Assembly (NCBI GenBank): GCA_019722365.1
Contig: JADFUC010002411.1
Span: 1 to 64,000 of the forward strand
Reading direction: 5' to 3'
Origin: Lithospermum erythrorhizon
Taxonomy: Eukaryota; Streptophyta; Magnoliopsida; Boraginales; Boraginaceae
DNA length: 64,000 bases
The translations under genes and the position numbers were made by a program. The first letter of the stretch is position 1; each line of letters starts with the position of its first letter. Positions 48,551-61,539 of this stretch are shown here, piece after piece. A model generated the notes under the pieces. It saw only the letters and a list, made by a program, of their open reading frames with translations, had not been told where the DNA came from and did no database searches.

Positions 48551-49971
48551 TACAATGTTTGAAATTTGGAAGAAAGAAGAGACTTTCGAACAGTTTTAGG
48601 TCTTGTTGGGGACTTGGGTGTGTTTGCTCGGTTTAGAGACAAGGATATCCCTCTACAAACTTATTTTGGGCCTCACTTTCTTCTCTACCATTCTACCTAC
48701 CTCCATCCTCAGTTGAATTTGGTTTATAATCGTAGTCTGCGTCTTAATATTTGAGTTTTATTTCAATTAAGGTGTGATCGGAAATCTTGTATCATTATTA
48801 TAAATTAAAGTCGAATGCTACCAAGTTTCTTCGATTTAAAAGCATTTTCGTTAGCAAATTCGGTTTTCATGTGTTAATACATATTGCTAATGTAATACTT
48901 ATATATAATATATATTGAGTGTTCGAACATATTATTAATAATTTAATTAACTTAGATATTCTTGTTTTATAAATGTAGTATTTATTATTCTTTCTTGGTT
49001 TTTTAGTTGTCATTTTAGCCAAATAAATTTTTTTTTAGTTGTCGTTTAGCATAATAAATAGCATTTTTACGTTTTGATGTCTTTTTATTATTTTTTCTTT
49101 GATTAACAGCTTGACCAATAATATTGTTTGAATCGGTGTCATTTTACATTTTCAATGCAACTTTTGATTACTTTTCTTTTCGTTACTTATATATCACAAA
49201 TGTTGATAGCCCAAAAATACAAAGGGTATTTTTGTATTATGTGCAATAAAGTCTCTTGTGCATCAAGAATTTCATTTGGTTGTAATGCGTTCTAGGCAAT
49301 GCAGTAAGTAGGGGTATAGGGGAATAGTTGTCCAAATTTAATTTTATTAAATATTTTTGAAAAATTATAGTTATTCTTTTAAAAATTATGTTGATTACTC
49401 ATTCTAAATTTTTATATTTTTTATGATATCGGAAGTAATCAATACATATAAAAATTCTTATTCCGCCCTTGGTTCTAGAATGTATGGAAATATCCACTAA
49501 CTTTTGGGGTTTCTTATGCATTATTTTTGTTGAACATATATGTCTTGGCATTGTATTTCATCTTGATGAGAATCTAAATGATTCTGAAACCCTGATGTGT
49601 TAATTTGAGAATAGATCGAGCTGGCGGCGAGAATAATGATTAGAAGATGGATCCTGGCGATGTTGTTGGTATGCTTTCAGAGCTTACAAGATATGCAGAT
49701 GACAACATGATATTGAAGAAATATATAGAAAGTGACTAGGTTGATGAAAAGTGATCAAGGCTCATTCATAAATTGTTCATGCTCTTTCTGATAATCATAA
49801 ACCAATTATTTGTGGAGGATAAGAACATAACTCTTTACTCTTATCAATCGACATGTATGTTTCTAACTATATTCAGCTAACCCTTTGGAATGTGTTTGCA
49901 GCTTTTCATTTGTCTTATTTGGATTTAAGATAATAACTACTCATTAGTATACGTCTCATACAACTTACACA
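48551..49971. other. Intergenic, no supported gene
   Basis: A short plus frame at 49646-49735 begins M-D-P-G-D-V-V-G-M-L-S-E-L, then stops; I do not recognise it, and it may be a gene scrap. 49000-49160 has T-rich 'ttttagttgtc' repeats like MITE interior. The rest is AT-rich with nothing to report. Confidence 0.5.
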
Positions 49972-50564
49972 GCTTACAAGATATTAATAAGCAATTTGCT
50001 AACATGTTAGTAAGTAATTTGCTAACGCTATGTATACACCCAGCATCCCGGTCATCCAGCGGTTTTAATAAAATAGGTATGTCTGTCTTTTTCGCGTCCA
50101 TAAGTAGGGATATTATAGTATTTTCACATTTATTTATTTATTTATTTCAAAAAAAAGAAATCGAAAATGATTGGTTACAACTAGCAGTTTCTTCTTCATT
50201 TTGCAATTTTTTTATTCATTTGTGTATCTGTTTTTATTGGTTGCTCTGATATATGGAACGATAGGGGCTAAATTTGTAGTTACAATCACTTTGAAATTCA
50301 AATGGTTCTGGCGTAGTGGATTAAAGCTTTTAAGTTTTTTGTTCTTTGGGATGTTGGTTATGAGTATTAATTATTGTTTTGTGTGTAATAATAAAATGAG
50401 AGTGTGGGTTGGGGGGAAATGGTGCTTGGAATTCGGAGTGGGGGAGGATAGTGGATTAATGCAGAAAAATGGAAGTTTATTTAATTTTTTTTTCAATTTC
50501 ACATTTTTGTGATTTTACCATTTTAGCCTTGTGTAAGCAAATTGCTTACTAATATCTTGTAAGC
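49972..50564. mobile_element. Non-autonomous element with 29-bp terminal inverted repeats
   Basis: 49972-50000 and 50536-50564 are inverted copies matching at 28 of 29 positions (GCTTACAAGATATTA.. to ..TATCTTGTAAGC). Length 593 bp, no transposase. I could not see a clear target duplication, so the superfamily is open. A hydrophobic 113-codon plus frame (50171-50512) lies inside but has no homologue I know. Confidence 0.7.
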
Positions 50565-53124
50565 ACCTAAATTATTCTCCCATTGCGATATAATTTCCTA
50601 GAAATTTGTCATGGTGCGTCATCTCAATTTGTAGATTATATATTTATGCTACCTTCATGTTACCCTATCAATAAATATAATATTATTTTTAATATTTTCT
50701 CTGAAATATTTAATCTCCTCTAGATGTCGCACTACCGAGCTATTAAATAATATATTAAATATTCAACCTATACGGATTATTTCAATCCACCATCCTTATA
50801 AAATTTCGAACTCGAAATTTACTCATAACTCAACCTTCAATAATATAATAGTTATCTAATCATTTTCAACTCTACCATTATTGATCATTTATATAACATC
50901 TCCCTTACAGTAATCATCATCATAATTCACCTAATATCTCATAAATATATTCACATCACCTCATGTTATCACATAAGATTATAAATCAAATTCACTCCAC
51001 ATAGCAAGTATATTCTGACCACCCAAGAATAGTTAATGATACTGACCACATTATTTATATAAAACTCATCAGTAATAAGCGATATCGTTGTCTTCAGTTT
51101 ACTTGTCAATTATCGTTTACACCACGTTTATTTATCGTTATCTTTTACACCAAGACTCATACAATTCCAATCATTAGTAGCGCTATCATGATTCATGTCA
51201 AATATCACCCAAAGTCAATTATATCATAAATTCATACTTTCTCCTTTCAATTCATACATATTATAACCCCACATATCATACGTCAACATAGCACATACTC
51301 CACATATCATACCTTCTCATAGTGCTATTCCATACCTCACCTTTCATTATAATGCGACTCCACACATTTTCAACAGCCATATATATCACACTATAGATTA
51401 TTAAATTCATTCATATGCAAGTCAACTCCCATATCAAACCAACTCATCAATTTTAAATTAATAAATTTTTTGACATTCGAATATAGTAGTAGTCACCCGA
51501 GGTTTCCTGATATACAACGAGCGTGTAACTTCGTCACTGATAACCCCAAAAACTTCTTAATGCTTCCACATATATTTTTACAACTTACCGCGTAAGCCTT
51601 AATTAAATCCACGCAACAATCACCGATGTTATAACATAACAATCATCATAGCAACTCATTACACCAATAACACACACCAATATATATAGCATGTCAAGAC
51701 ACTCCTAAACTCTTTACTCATTCAGCATAACCTGATCATGTTACGCCAACTCCACTTGATTACCTCCATTTACACGACGCCCAAATAATTTATTTCCATC
51801 CAACTATAATCCTTAATTCACCATAATAATCAACACTATGTATTTAGTCTCAGAGTTTCATCATCTTGAAGAGAATGAACTCATATCCGACTTGGTACAT
51901 TCCACACTTTTAAGACAAGTTCAACTAGTCTTACCATCCTAACATTTACTATCCTAACATGGTTCCCACAATGGTTAAACTTTTTCACTTCATATGATAA
52001 TTTCTCCTAGAGTCCCTCAAAGTGCTATATCAAACAATTTATTCCCCAAACAATTCTTCCTCAATCGGTCTATTTGATAATTTATCTCAAGTCTCCATTT
52101 CGCCCCAAATATTTTATTTCTTGGTACAACTAAGCACCCTTTCTTCCTTCAATAATTTTGAAACTCTAATTATTTCACTTCCCCTTTTCCAAAAAACACT
52201 CAACAACTTGAGTAACTAGAAAACTTCATAAGGGACATCCAAAATGTAATATCCATTTTCTTTCAACTCCACTTATTCATCCTTTCTCCAACTTCGTATG
52301 CTTATGAAGGCAACAACCAGGTCCGTTCAACCTTTTTCTCATATCTCGATCATGTCATCCCAATTTGTTAACTACATTAATTCATGTTTTATACTGCCCG
52401 AATGAGGTGATACTCTGATAATTTTCTACAACACCACTTTTCCACAATTATTCCAGATATAAAAAGCATTTTTTTTTCATGCTCCTAGATAATCTATAAC
52501 CTTACTCGCAACCACATAATTACCACTAAATCTTTGAGGTGAAATTTTCCACTTCAACTCACCCTTTGTCCCCTTAGAATCCATATATATAAATCTCAAC
52601 AACTTAACAACTCCAAATCCCTTATATGGGAAATCTTCCAACAAATTTTTGGCATATCGCTTGTTGTCCAATTTATCAAAAATATCAGCCCACCAGAAAC
52701 ATATGCTTGCTTAGACTCTTTGGTTCTATATTCGCTCCTCACAGAACCAACATTGTCGGCCACAAAGGAGATAAAATCTACTCGACTACCGTGAACTATT
52801 AACCGAGAACATCAATGAAAGCAGCGTAATGCTTTCTTTGATACAACTTAGATTCTTATTCACTGACTTATAATCGACACGAATCTTGTAATAGGCCATT
52901 ATGTGAATACGATTCATCTCGACCTTCCCCAAGGTCTGTGGCGTAGTTAAAGCGAAAATCTTCCGGGTAGCATCCTCGACACTTTCAGCGGTCAGCGAAA
53001 GAAGGAAAGATTCATACTCCTTGAAAACTCAATACTCGACAACTCCTCGACGTCTCTTGAACTGTCGCATAACGCGCATGGCATACAGAGAAAAATAAAA
53101 CCCTGAAGCTCACGATACCAAAAT
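50565..53124 (-). mobile_element. Second copy of the non-coding Gypsy internal region
   Basis: From about 50640 it resembles 19748-24170 (see that entry) and ends at a decayed primer-binding site, gctcacgatacca (53108-53120), followed by an LTR start at 53125. It is about 2.5 kb against 4.4 kb, so the 3' part is lost. A stretch near 52860-52930 (minus) may derive from reverse transcriptase but is too short to claim. Confidence 0.6.
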
Positions 53125-53380
53125 TGTAACGACCGCGGTTTGGCCGCCTTGAGGTTAGGATCGTCGGCGGCACGTAAATTAGAGTGCCATCGATGGATGC
53201 AGTATAAAAGTAACCGTTGATAATAATAAAATATTTGTCCATCGTGGTGAACTAGACATCTCCACCAAATACATCAACCAAACAATAATACATCAAAGTC
53301 ACCAAAGTGAAATACTCTCCAAAATACAACACAACAATCAAGTTCCAAATGACTCCTCAAAAGATAATACTAAAGTCGAA
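53125..53380 (-). repeat. 5' LTR fragment of the second Gypsy copy
   Basis: Begins TGTAACGACCGCGG at 53125 and continues with 'ccatcgtggtgaacta' (53239), a landmark also at 912. Similarity fades by about 53380. Confidence 0.6.
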
Positions 53381-53643
53381 GAACCTGACAAAAGATAATT
53401 CTTGATGAAGATGTTGAGACTTAGCCTTAGCGTCTACTTTCTGATCTATTAACCTTCGGACTCCGTCGGCTAAACTCCTTCTTAAGCATCGAAGCTCATT
53501 TACTAATTTTGTGCGGTTTAGCCCTCAAATACATTAAAACTTTTAGATGTAATCAAAATATTTTTTAAAAATCCTTTCATTTCATGAAACATAAATCTAA
53601 TTTAGTCGAAAATATACAAACTTAAATATGCTCTTGATGCCAC
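53381..53643 (-). other. Probable 5' internal piece of a Copia element
   Basis: Ends in gctcttgatgcca (53630-53642), a one-base-expanded copy of the primer-binding-site complement, immediately beside the LTR start at 53644. No frame seen. Confidence 0.45.
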
Positions 53644-54544
53644 TGATGGAAAATACTATGCAAAAATTGTTCAAAAACATAAACAAATAACATACATGAT
53701 CATTTAAATTGTATAAAATCAGAACTACAAAATATATATATTCATATATATTAAATATGAGCACTTACGGCCTTGTGGAGAAAATCACCAACAAATGCTC
53801 ACGAAGCTGCTTTGAATTCAGTGGCGCCCACAATTAGCGTACCAGTTGGTCAGCGCCGCTGAGAGATTGAGTCCGTCTTTGAGTTTGCTAGAACTAGAAA
53901 CGATTGGATTGAATAATCCTTTACAAAATTTCAATTCTTGAGTTGAAGAAAACCTGTGACTGATAGGGAGGAGGCGTGAATATGTTGGTGGTGGTAGGAT
54001 TTTGATCCATATGAAAACTAATTAAATCCCCAGCGTATATATAAACCTTTATTAATACAACCCGTTAACCGTTAAGTAAATTAAGCACTAACGAGTTATT
54101 AGTAAGTAACTTAACAAGTCACTATCAGGCTTAACTAGTCGCTCCGATTAATTAAACTTTCAAGTTAATTTAATTCGGTTTAATTAATTTATGTTTTTGC
54201 ATTATCAATGCTTAAAATTTCGATTAAAGAATCTGATTGATTTCAATCAACTCTAAATTTAGCAAGCACGGTTTAATTTCATTCATGAAATAAAACAAGC
54301 ATCCTTTGTATGTGTGTGACTTTCTAAACTCGGATAATTGTCCATTATTATTATAATGATTGTAAATGGGATCTACCCGTCGGCATAATTCAGGTATTAT
54401 CATGAGAACCCGACCCAAGTAATTACAATTACTATGATTGAATGTTCCGTTTATGTAATCACGTTCATAAGCTATTAAATGGTGTTACAACAATTGTCGC
54501 TGATAGGCATAATAAATGAAACCCGATAACTATTGATTTCAACA
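53644..54544 (-). repeat. Copia LTR of the element-B family, flanked by both a primer site and a polypurine tract
   Basis: TGATGGAAAATACTATG at 53644 to TTTCAACA at 54544, 901 bp. The left neighbour is a primer-binding-site complement; the right neighbour is ctcccatttttg, a polypurine-tract complement. One LTR thus borders internal sequence on both sides. Confidence 0.75.
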
Positions 54545-55260
54545 CTCCCATTTTTGCCGCGGGCGATTGCTTTATAATTCGCTTTGTTGCGCGATCTGCA
54601 GTCACCGAAAACTAACCATAAGAAGTGTGTGTGAAATACAGGCTTTCTTTACTTGAACATAAAACCATACTTGATAAACCCTCTCTGATAATAAGTGCTG
54701 GCATCATCAATATGATTCTCAGAGAGGCTGAGAACTTACCTTATATCAAGGATGGACAAATCCACTTATAATATATCGACATCTCTTTGCTATACTTTCG
54801 GCTGTGTTAAACATATGCCGTTATGATCTTCGCTTAAGGCAGAAGTTTGACATAGTCAAAGCATAGAGCTCATATAATATAGATAGTCTAAGAATGGCTA
54901 AACTTTAACAATTCTAAGCAAAATTTATAGGACACAGATATACATATTTTACGTGATTTCTGGTGGTCGAACCAGCTCCTCGGTTATGCAAGCGGCGGCC
55001 CTTAAGATTGATTAGACTTACAAGCTCTCATGATCGAAGAAATGGATCAAAATCGATCGATCAACTACGGTGGTCGTCAAATCTTTGAATTTGAAGACCA
55101 TCGATATACGCCCGAGGGAAAATTTGTCATCTTCGTTTCAATTGATTCCAATCCATTAGCAAATGAATTTAATCTAATCTTATTAGAACTAATTTCAATG
55201 TGGTTAAAATTGATTAATATAATTTTCAACAAGAAATTAAATTAATCGATTCATTTGATT
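54545..55260 (-). mobile_element. Copia internal remnant (element-B family)
   Basis: Collinear with 27411-27990: shared 'taagaag', 'aatatatcgacat/acatt', 'aaacatatgccgttatgatc', 'tttgacatagtcaaag', 'ctctcatgatc'. No pol domain. The small plus frame 55030-55245 is antisense to the element and not considered a gene. Confidence 0.65.
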
Positions 55261-57084
55261 TTGTCTTTTCGTCAATTCTGGCAAAATCCGTGGCAATCGA
55301 CTTTGGATCAATCCAGAAACTTAAATGACCCGTTAAGCGATCAAGTTGGACGATTCAGCGCGGGCTTATTGCGCTTAACGCGAGACCAGCCCGAAAAGCC
55401 CGGCCAGCCCGACAAGCAAGAAGCGGACGGGGCCCTGACGTATAGCGCGCGTTCCGACAAATTTTGAATCTATGTGGCTCCGCGTTCGGTACCGCTCTTT
55501 TGCAGCATCGCCCGAAATGCATTGTTGGCCGTGGTATGACACGTCATTAAGTGGCGCGGCAATTTGAATGGCGTGGCTACCATATGGCATGAGGCGGATG
55601 CCACGTGCCATCACGCGTAAGCACTTCCACGTGTCAACCCAATCCGGATCGGGATAAAAGGTCGAGATCGAGGTCAAATGAGGGTTTGACAGGAGTAAAT
55701 GGGTCGGTCAGCGAGTTGACTCGTTCGACCAATCGACTTCGGTTAACTTTCGACACACTTCACGTCATCACTGGCGTCGGCGGGAGTACAAATTTTAACT
55801 TTAACATGAAACACTTTCGCCGGGCAACTAAAATCATATTAAAAAATTGCTTGCAGGCAGATTATTTGATGAAGCCCCAAAATCATTAATAGAGTAATGG
55901 AAAGGAGCCATCGAGCTCGACCAAAATAGCAGTCGAACAAACTATAAAAGGTAGAATCGAATCAAGTAAGTTCCACTTTGGCGCCCCAAATTACTCTTAT
56001 GGAAGCTGGAGCTTCTCTTTCGATCCACTTCTTGCTTGATCGTCAGTGTTTCGACGGCTCGGTCTTTGTTTTGTAGGAACTCATTTGGACAGCGTGTCAA
56101 AGTTGGCTGGAATATTTTGTGATCATTTGCAATCGGACGAGATCGTGAGGGATAACAAACTTTAAGAGTAGGACCCTGGCCATGCGGCCAACATCCTCCT
56201 CCGACCAGAAGATCAGGGGTGAATCAGCCAACATGAAGGAGTAAACAAAAAATAGAACTAAGAAGGACAATGTCGAGCAAAAAGTGGAACTATAAAAGTA
56301 CTAAGTGCGATTGTTTAGAATCTGGGTTCAAAGGGCAGAAAATTAAGGTTAGGTAGGTCGAGGGGAGACATCATCCCTCACGAGTCCCCGAGAGGAGGTG
56401 GGAACCTCGAGCCAGCCTCTTTCCGAACGACTGTGCGATCTAGATAGTCCTCTCCATGGCAAGAGAAAGGAATGAAGGAGGAGTTCTTTCGGCGTCTCCC
56501 CGAACTCTGAACCCGAGTCTACGAGACCACCAAAGGCGTTTGAATGCCTTCGGTACCGTCTCCGTGATCATGGCTTGACGCAACTTCTCCTCATTTGACT
56601 GGCAGGGCGGTCGTTGGTTACTGACACCTCGTCTTTGTTGAGTGCCGAAGGATCTCCCTCTACCGCTTCGGAGCCTGCCTCGTTTGGGGCGGGAATCCTG
56701 CCGACCGCGCTCACATCATTTCGGCTCTTCACGAGGTCTGTATGGCATGCGGCGGTGTATATCTCCTTTCCAAAGGCGTCGTCTTTATCCGGCTAAGTGC
56801 TTCGTTCGATGTTGGATAGTCCGCCTTCCGTGTCTTCCTCGCCGCCGAGGCCTGACTCTTATTCGATTGGGCGGCTCGGATGAGGATCGAACCTCCTCGA
56901 GAAGAAAGTCGAGAGTCTCACGTATGAAGCGGCGCGACTCCACTAGAGCTCAAAGAACTACAAGGAGAAAACAAAATCAAATTAGTCGTAGTAGAAAGGA
57001 TGGGGGGGTTTGAAGGAGTGTATGCCTTGTCCCCAGGTGGAGAGGAATCATCGACTCCTCGTAGCAAGGGTCCATTAGAGGATC
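55261..57084. other. GC- and CpG-rich island of unknown origin
   Basis: Visibly richer in CG dinucleotides than the rest of the window. Holds a TATA-like ctataaaagg (55940-55949) and, 30 bases on, ttggcgcc (55985-55992), which resembles the primer-binding sites of Athila/Tat-type Gypsy elements; the 700 bp before it could be that element's LTR. 56642-57013 has an Arg/Ser-rich plus frame ending R-K-Q-N-Q-I-S-R-S-R-K that I cannot identify. Possibly a younger retroelement fragment. Confidence 0.4.
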
Positions 57085-58044
57085 TGTTGGAAATGTGAGA
57101 TGTTATATCTCCCAAATATATGTCAGTTGAGCAATTAGATTGTATAACCGATGATTACATTTAAATAATAATAAGTTCGGACGTATGTTAATTGTTGGAC
57201 AGATTAATATATTAGAATTAACTCAATTGACATTAGGGGTTATGATGAAGCTTCTAGAGTCCATTTCGTAATCTATATATTAATTGATATTACGGTAAAC
57301 ATAAATTAATATGTACTAATTTCGTCGAACTAGAGGTAACGACAACTAAAAGCGGCTATAATACAATTATAACCCCAGGGTTTAAAATATAATTGTATGA
57401 GAATATTGGGGCGAATTTCCAATTGGTGAAAATCACCCAAAATATTCGACCATAATGTTGTAATAATAAGTGTTAGAATCTTCCTATTTATAAATTATTA
57501 TTGAATATTCTACATAGCCACTTAATAACCTACCTTTATTTTGGGGATAAGAAGTGAAGAAGATTACAGAACACCACAACTCTAATAATTAGAATATGAT
57601 GATGAAATAGGAGGGTGTTGTGCTTTAAAATTCTAGAATTTTAGTTATGTTAGATGGCTAAAATTTAGGACCCAAGTGACTATAAATAGGCCATGATTTT
57701 CATGAAATCACTTGCACCAATTTTCAGCTTTTTGAGTTGAGAATTCTCTTTTCTTGTAGTCGGCGGTAGGTGGTTAAAAATCTCATTGGATTTTACGTCC
57801 AACACAACTTCTGATTTAATATTTTAAAGTGCTTTCTAGTAAAGAAGCTCGCGGAGGAGGTTCATTCATGCGTTGGTGTGGACTATTAAGGAATAAATCT
57901 CGTTGATTGTTTAGAGTCTCCTCAAATATATATTTCCACTTCAAATCCCAGGAAGAAATGTACACATATATGTTATTGTTTTTATTATATTAGGTAAGTG
58001 CAGTTACGGCTTTTATAATTATTATGCCATCAGTAAAATCCAAT
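57085..58044 (+). repeat. 5' LTR of the plus-strand Copia element
   Basis: TGTTGGAAATGTGAGATGTT at 57085; the 3' LTR opens almost identically at 63802. Ends about aatccaata (58044) beside tgacatcatgagc, a mutated TGGTATCAxGAGC primer site. Transcription signals not resolved. Confidence 0.75.
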
Positions 58045-58149
58045 AGTGACATCATGAGCAGGACTTCTAAATTAGCAATTACATAGTAAATGCATGAAAT
58101 CATTTATGTATTGTTGAATCTGAATTTTATGTGTTAGAATTGCAATTAG

Positions 58150-60055
58150 ATAATTTTTAATTCAGATTGTAGAAGTATGTTAACTAAATAATTAAATATA
58201 ATTAATTGTTAATCATTTTTTAAATAATTTTAGTTAAATAAATATTTTCGAATTTTTTATGAATTTTTGAGAAAAATGTATATCGGTTCGTTTTGAATCG
58301 ATTAAAAGCGTGCGTTTAGAAAATCATGTTAAGCTGGTGGACGTGTCACACAAGTTTGGTTAGCTAGCATTTTCGGCTGAGGCCTATTTCGTGGGTCTTG
58401 GCTGATTATGAACGTGGGCCAACAGTCCTTTGTTTTTAGGCTAAGATTAGTTATTTAGCCGGTTTAAATTGTATTGAGTTCTATTTTGCTCAAATTAATA
58501 TTTTTGATTATTAATTGTTTTAAAATTAATTTTAAATTTTAAATTAGTTATGTTGATCTATACTTTTAATAATTCTAATTTGATTAGAGTTTATTTTAAT
58601 TGATATTAGACTATTAATTAATTCGCTATATTTGGTTAGGTTTAGTAATTCGAATTGATTTAATTAAATTAGGAAATCCATGATCATTTGATAATTGAGG
58701 TTTCTTAATAATATATTATCTGAGATTAAATTTTATTAAAGTGCAAAATTAAATAACTAGTATTTTTTAGAAGCACTTATTATTTAATATTAATTTTTAA
58801 AACACTTAAAAATAGTTTAAGTGAATATTTTACCTCTTTATGATTAAATTATATTTCGTTTGATAAATATACAAGACATATATTTATTTAGATCATATGT
58901 TTATGCCTTTAAAATATTGTTTTTTCATTATTTATGATATGTCTTAATTTCGTTATTGGATGATTAGGAAATGCATTACATAATTCGATAATAGATAAGA
59001 AAGAGATTAATTGATATGAGTGAGATGTATTTTTTGGGAAATAAGGTCGCTTAATCTTTGTCTAAGATGAATGAGTAAACTGATTTTAGACTATTATTAT
59101 TTAATGTAAATATAATTAATTGAAAAAAATTGAGACCAACAGAAACGAGCGGATGATAGAGATCATTAATAGACTAGCGTAGTTTAGAACTAGTCCACAG
59201 ATTTTATAGGTCATATCCACGGTCTTCATTAGTGTTATATTTTATGCTTGTAATTTATCTTATATATAGCGCTTGTGTGTATATATGCTAGCAATTACCG
59301 AAATTTGGTTAGAAGAATAACTAATTACGTCATAAATTAAGTAATGATGTCATACCAACTCTAAAGTTGGTTGAGTCATTCATTGTGCGGACCTATCCAG
59401 GGTTGGTCGGCGTATCATACTTAAGCGCTTTCGATAGGGGTGTTTATATGCTTCCCAGTACGGGACTTGGTACATAAAGATCAGCAGACTTTATGTCGGT
59501 AGACTTGGTTATTTAAGCGGTGATTTCCAATTGATCGAGTTGAGCCGTTAATGAAAGAGTTCATATATAGTCTAAGATGAACTTCAGTGATGCCAAGAAT
59601 CATGATGGTCATGATTGGTGATGGTACACCTACCTATGTGATTGGGAATTGAAATGTACTTCTTTGCCGTTCGATTCCTAATCATGTAGAATATTGGTAT
59701 ACTTAGTGCGTTTCGGTGGGATTGTAAGCACTAGTATTAATTCTATTATGTATTTTATAATTACTTATTATTATGAATAGCTAAAGCTATATTATTTTAT
59801 CTTCTTTTTAAGTTACATAGCCCACATAATAATAACTTTTAATGTACTCCGCTCCAATTTGGAGAGAAATGCAATATATATAGCGCTTCATCCGTTCGAT
59901 GATACAAAGCGGATCATGGGAATCTTGGCAAATACATGGCGGATAAGGATGAGTAGTGCGACTACCACTCAATCGGATTTTTATGTTGGACCGCTAGATT
60001 CTTTACTTTCCACAACACGTAGGTGCTAGAGCGCGGATGTGGCACTCACGTTACA
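58150..60055 (+). repeat. Gypsy solo LTR inside the Copia gag region
   Basis: Has the 'gttggttgagtcattcattgtgcgg', 'cagcagactttatgtcggtagac' and 'cacctacctatgtgattggga'-type blocks I associate with large plant Gypsy LTRs, and ends gcactcacgttaca (60055), a CGTTACA end. The left edge is uncertain (58100-58200). Copia sequence resumes after it. Different subfamily from the hairpin-bearing LTRs. Confidence 0.6.
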
Positions 60056-60235
60056 AAATGTGTGTGATACATAATAGAAGAAGGTAGTAGAGATGAGGTA
60101 GACTGCTTGGGTAGGCAATGGAGCGAAAGTTGCGGCTATTCTTTGAGGATCGGTTGTTTAAGTTAAGCGAGGGAATGGTAATTAAATAAGCTTGATATGC
60201 AGAGCGTGCGATTTGAGCAAAAACGTCATTTAGGT

Positions 60236-60585
60236 TTAAATCATTTGGAAAATGATGGCTATTACTTTCAATTAATGAAAGTGGTTGTTTCATTACTCGA
60301 AACAAATATAGTTTATGGTGGCAATCTCATCAAAATGGTCTCTATGTATTAGATACAAACGTTGAGACCTACAACATAAACAATAAGAGGAACAAGCCAA
60401 ATGACTTGAATCCTTCTTATCTGTGGCATTGCAGACTTGGTCACATAAGTGATAAACGCATTAAGAAATTGGATACTCATGGAATTTTGACATTATCTGG
60501 TTTTGAACCATATGATCAATGCGAATCATGTTTGCTAGGCAAGATGACCAAATCGCGCTTCAGCTGGTACAAGTAAGGGGAAACC
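60236..60585 (+). pseudogene. Copia GAG-pre-integrase domain (plus element)
   Basis: Reads N-E-S-G-C-F-I-T-R, N-G-L-Y-V-L-D-T, L-W-H-C-R-L-G-H-I-S and C-E-S-C-L-L-G-K-M-T-K, with the HHCC ligands all present (H near 60431 and 60443; C at 60520 and 60529). Confidence 0.9.
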
Positions 60586-61430
60586 ATTATCGGGAGATAA
60601 ATACATCTTGATGTATATTGTCAATAAATACTACCGCTGGGAGGTTACTCCACGCTTTATCACACTTTCACGTGACTACGGTAGTAATGGTTACATATAT
60701 CTACTAAAGGATAAGAATGAAGCCTTTGAAAAGTTGAGTTTCAAAATGAAGTTGAGAACCAAGCTCGGTAAACTATTAATTTTCTCGGGTATGGCCAGTC
60801 AGAGAATAGTTAAGCTATGTATTTAGGCAGCGTCAAGAGTGTGGTATTGTATCACTGACTCACTCATTTGGAACACCCTCGACATAATGAATTGTATCGA
60901 AAGGGCCCGAGCAGCTATTGGCTATGGTTCGATCCATGATGAGCACATGTCCAGAGCGCCGTCGGTTTTTGGGATATGCATTACAAGCTGCCGTCTGTAG
61001 CTAAATAAATGTCAAGCCGTCATTGCTAAGATCCTACATGAGATGGTTTTGGGAACCATCCAGATAGGTCCACGTGAAAGATTTGGGGTAGTGAACTTTG
61101 TGTTAGAAATTGAATAAGAACAAAGTTGGACCTAAATATGAAATATTATTTCATTGGTTAGCAAAGAAAGAAACCATAGGATATTATTTACACACCAGCT
61201 GTGAGAACAAGATTTTCATTGCAAGAGATGACATTTTCCTTGAAGAATACTTAGCCAAGAGATGTAACAAAGTGAGAATCTTGAAGCTTTTTAAGCGAGA
61301 GTCAACGTTAGAGCGTGGCTTCATTCGCCTCGAGAAAGATCCCTCTTATATAGAGGAAGTTGACTTGATCCGGGAAAACCAAGCTGAGACTTCAGCGCTA
61401 CCCATAGGAGGTCGGATAGAACTTCGTTAA
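60586..61430 (+). pseudogene. Copia integrase core and C-terminal region
   Basis: 60600-60780 shows the degraded L-x-D-V and G-Y-x-x-L-x-x-x-K-x-E-A-F stretch of the integrase core. 61110-61430 is one open stretch with V-G-P-K, K-E-T-I-G-Y-Y, E-N-K-I-F-I-A-R and F-L-E-E, the family's K-L-x-P-K...P-K-E-T-x-G-Y-Y-F-Y...E-N-K-V-F-V-A-R segment between integrase and reverse transcriptase. Several frameshifts between. Confidence 0.8.
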
Positions 61431-61539
61431 GAACCCGACAGATGGTATGGGGAATCTTTCTTAATTGAAAGTGGGGAGCCTTCTTCTATGAAGAAGCCAT
61501 GAAAGAAAAAAGAAGGCGATGAATGAGCTTATAGCCATG

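Noticed and set aside
50171..50512. Hydrophobic 113-codon frame that looks membrane-like
   Set aside because: T-rich DNA gives Phe/Leu runs by chance; it sits inside a small TIR element and has no family resemblance.
56642..57013. Arg-rich 123-codon frame that could be a gag or splicing-factor piece
   Set aside because: No CCHC knuckle, no RS repeats in register and no neighbouring pol; composition alone is not evidence.
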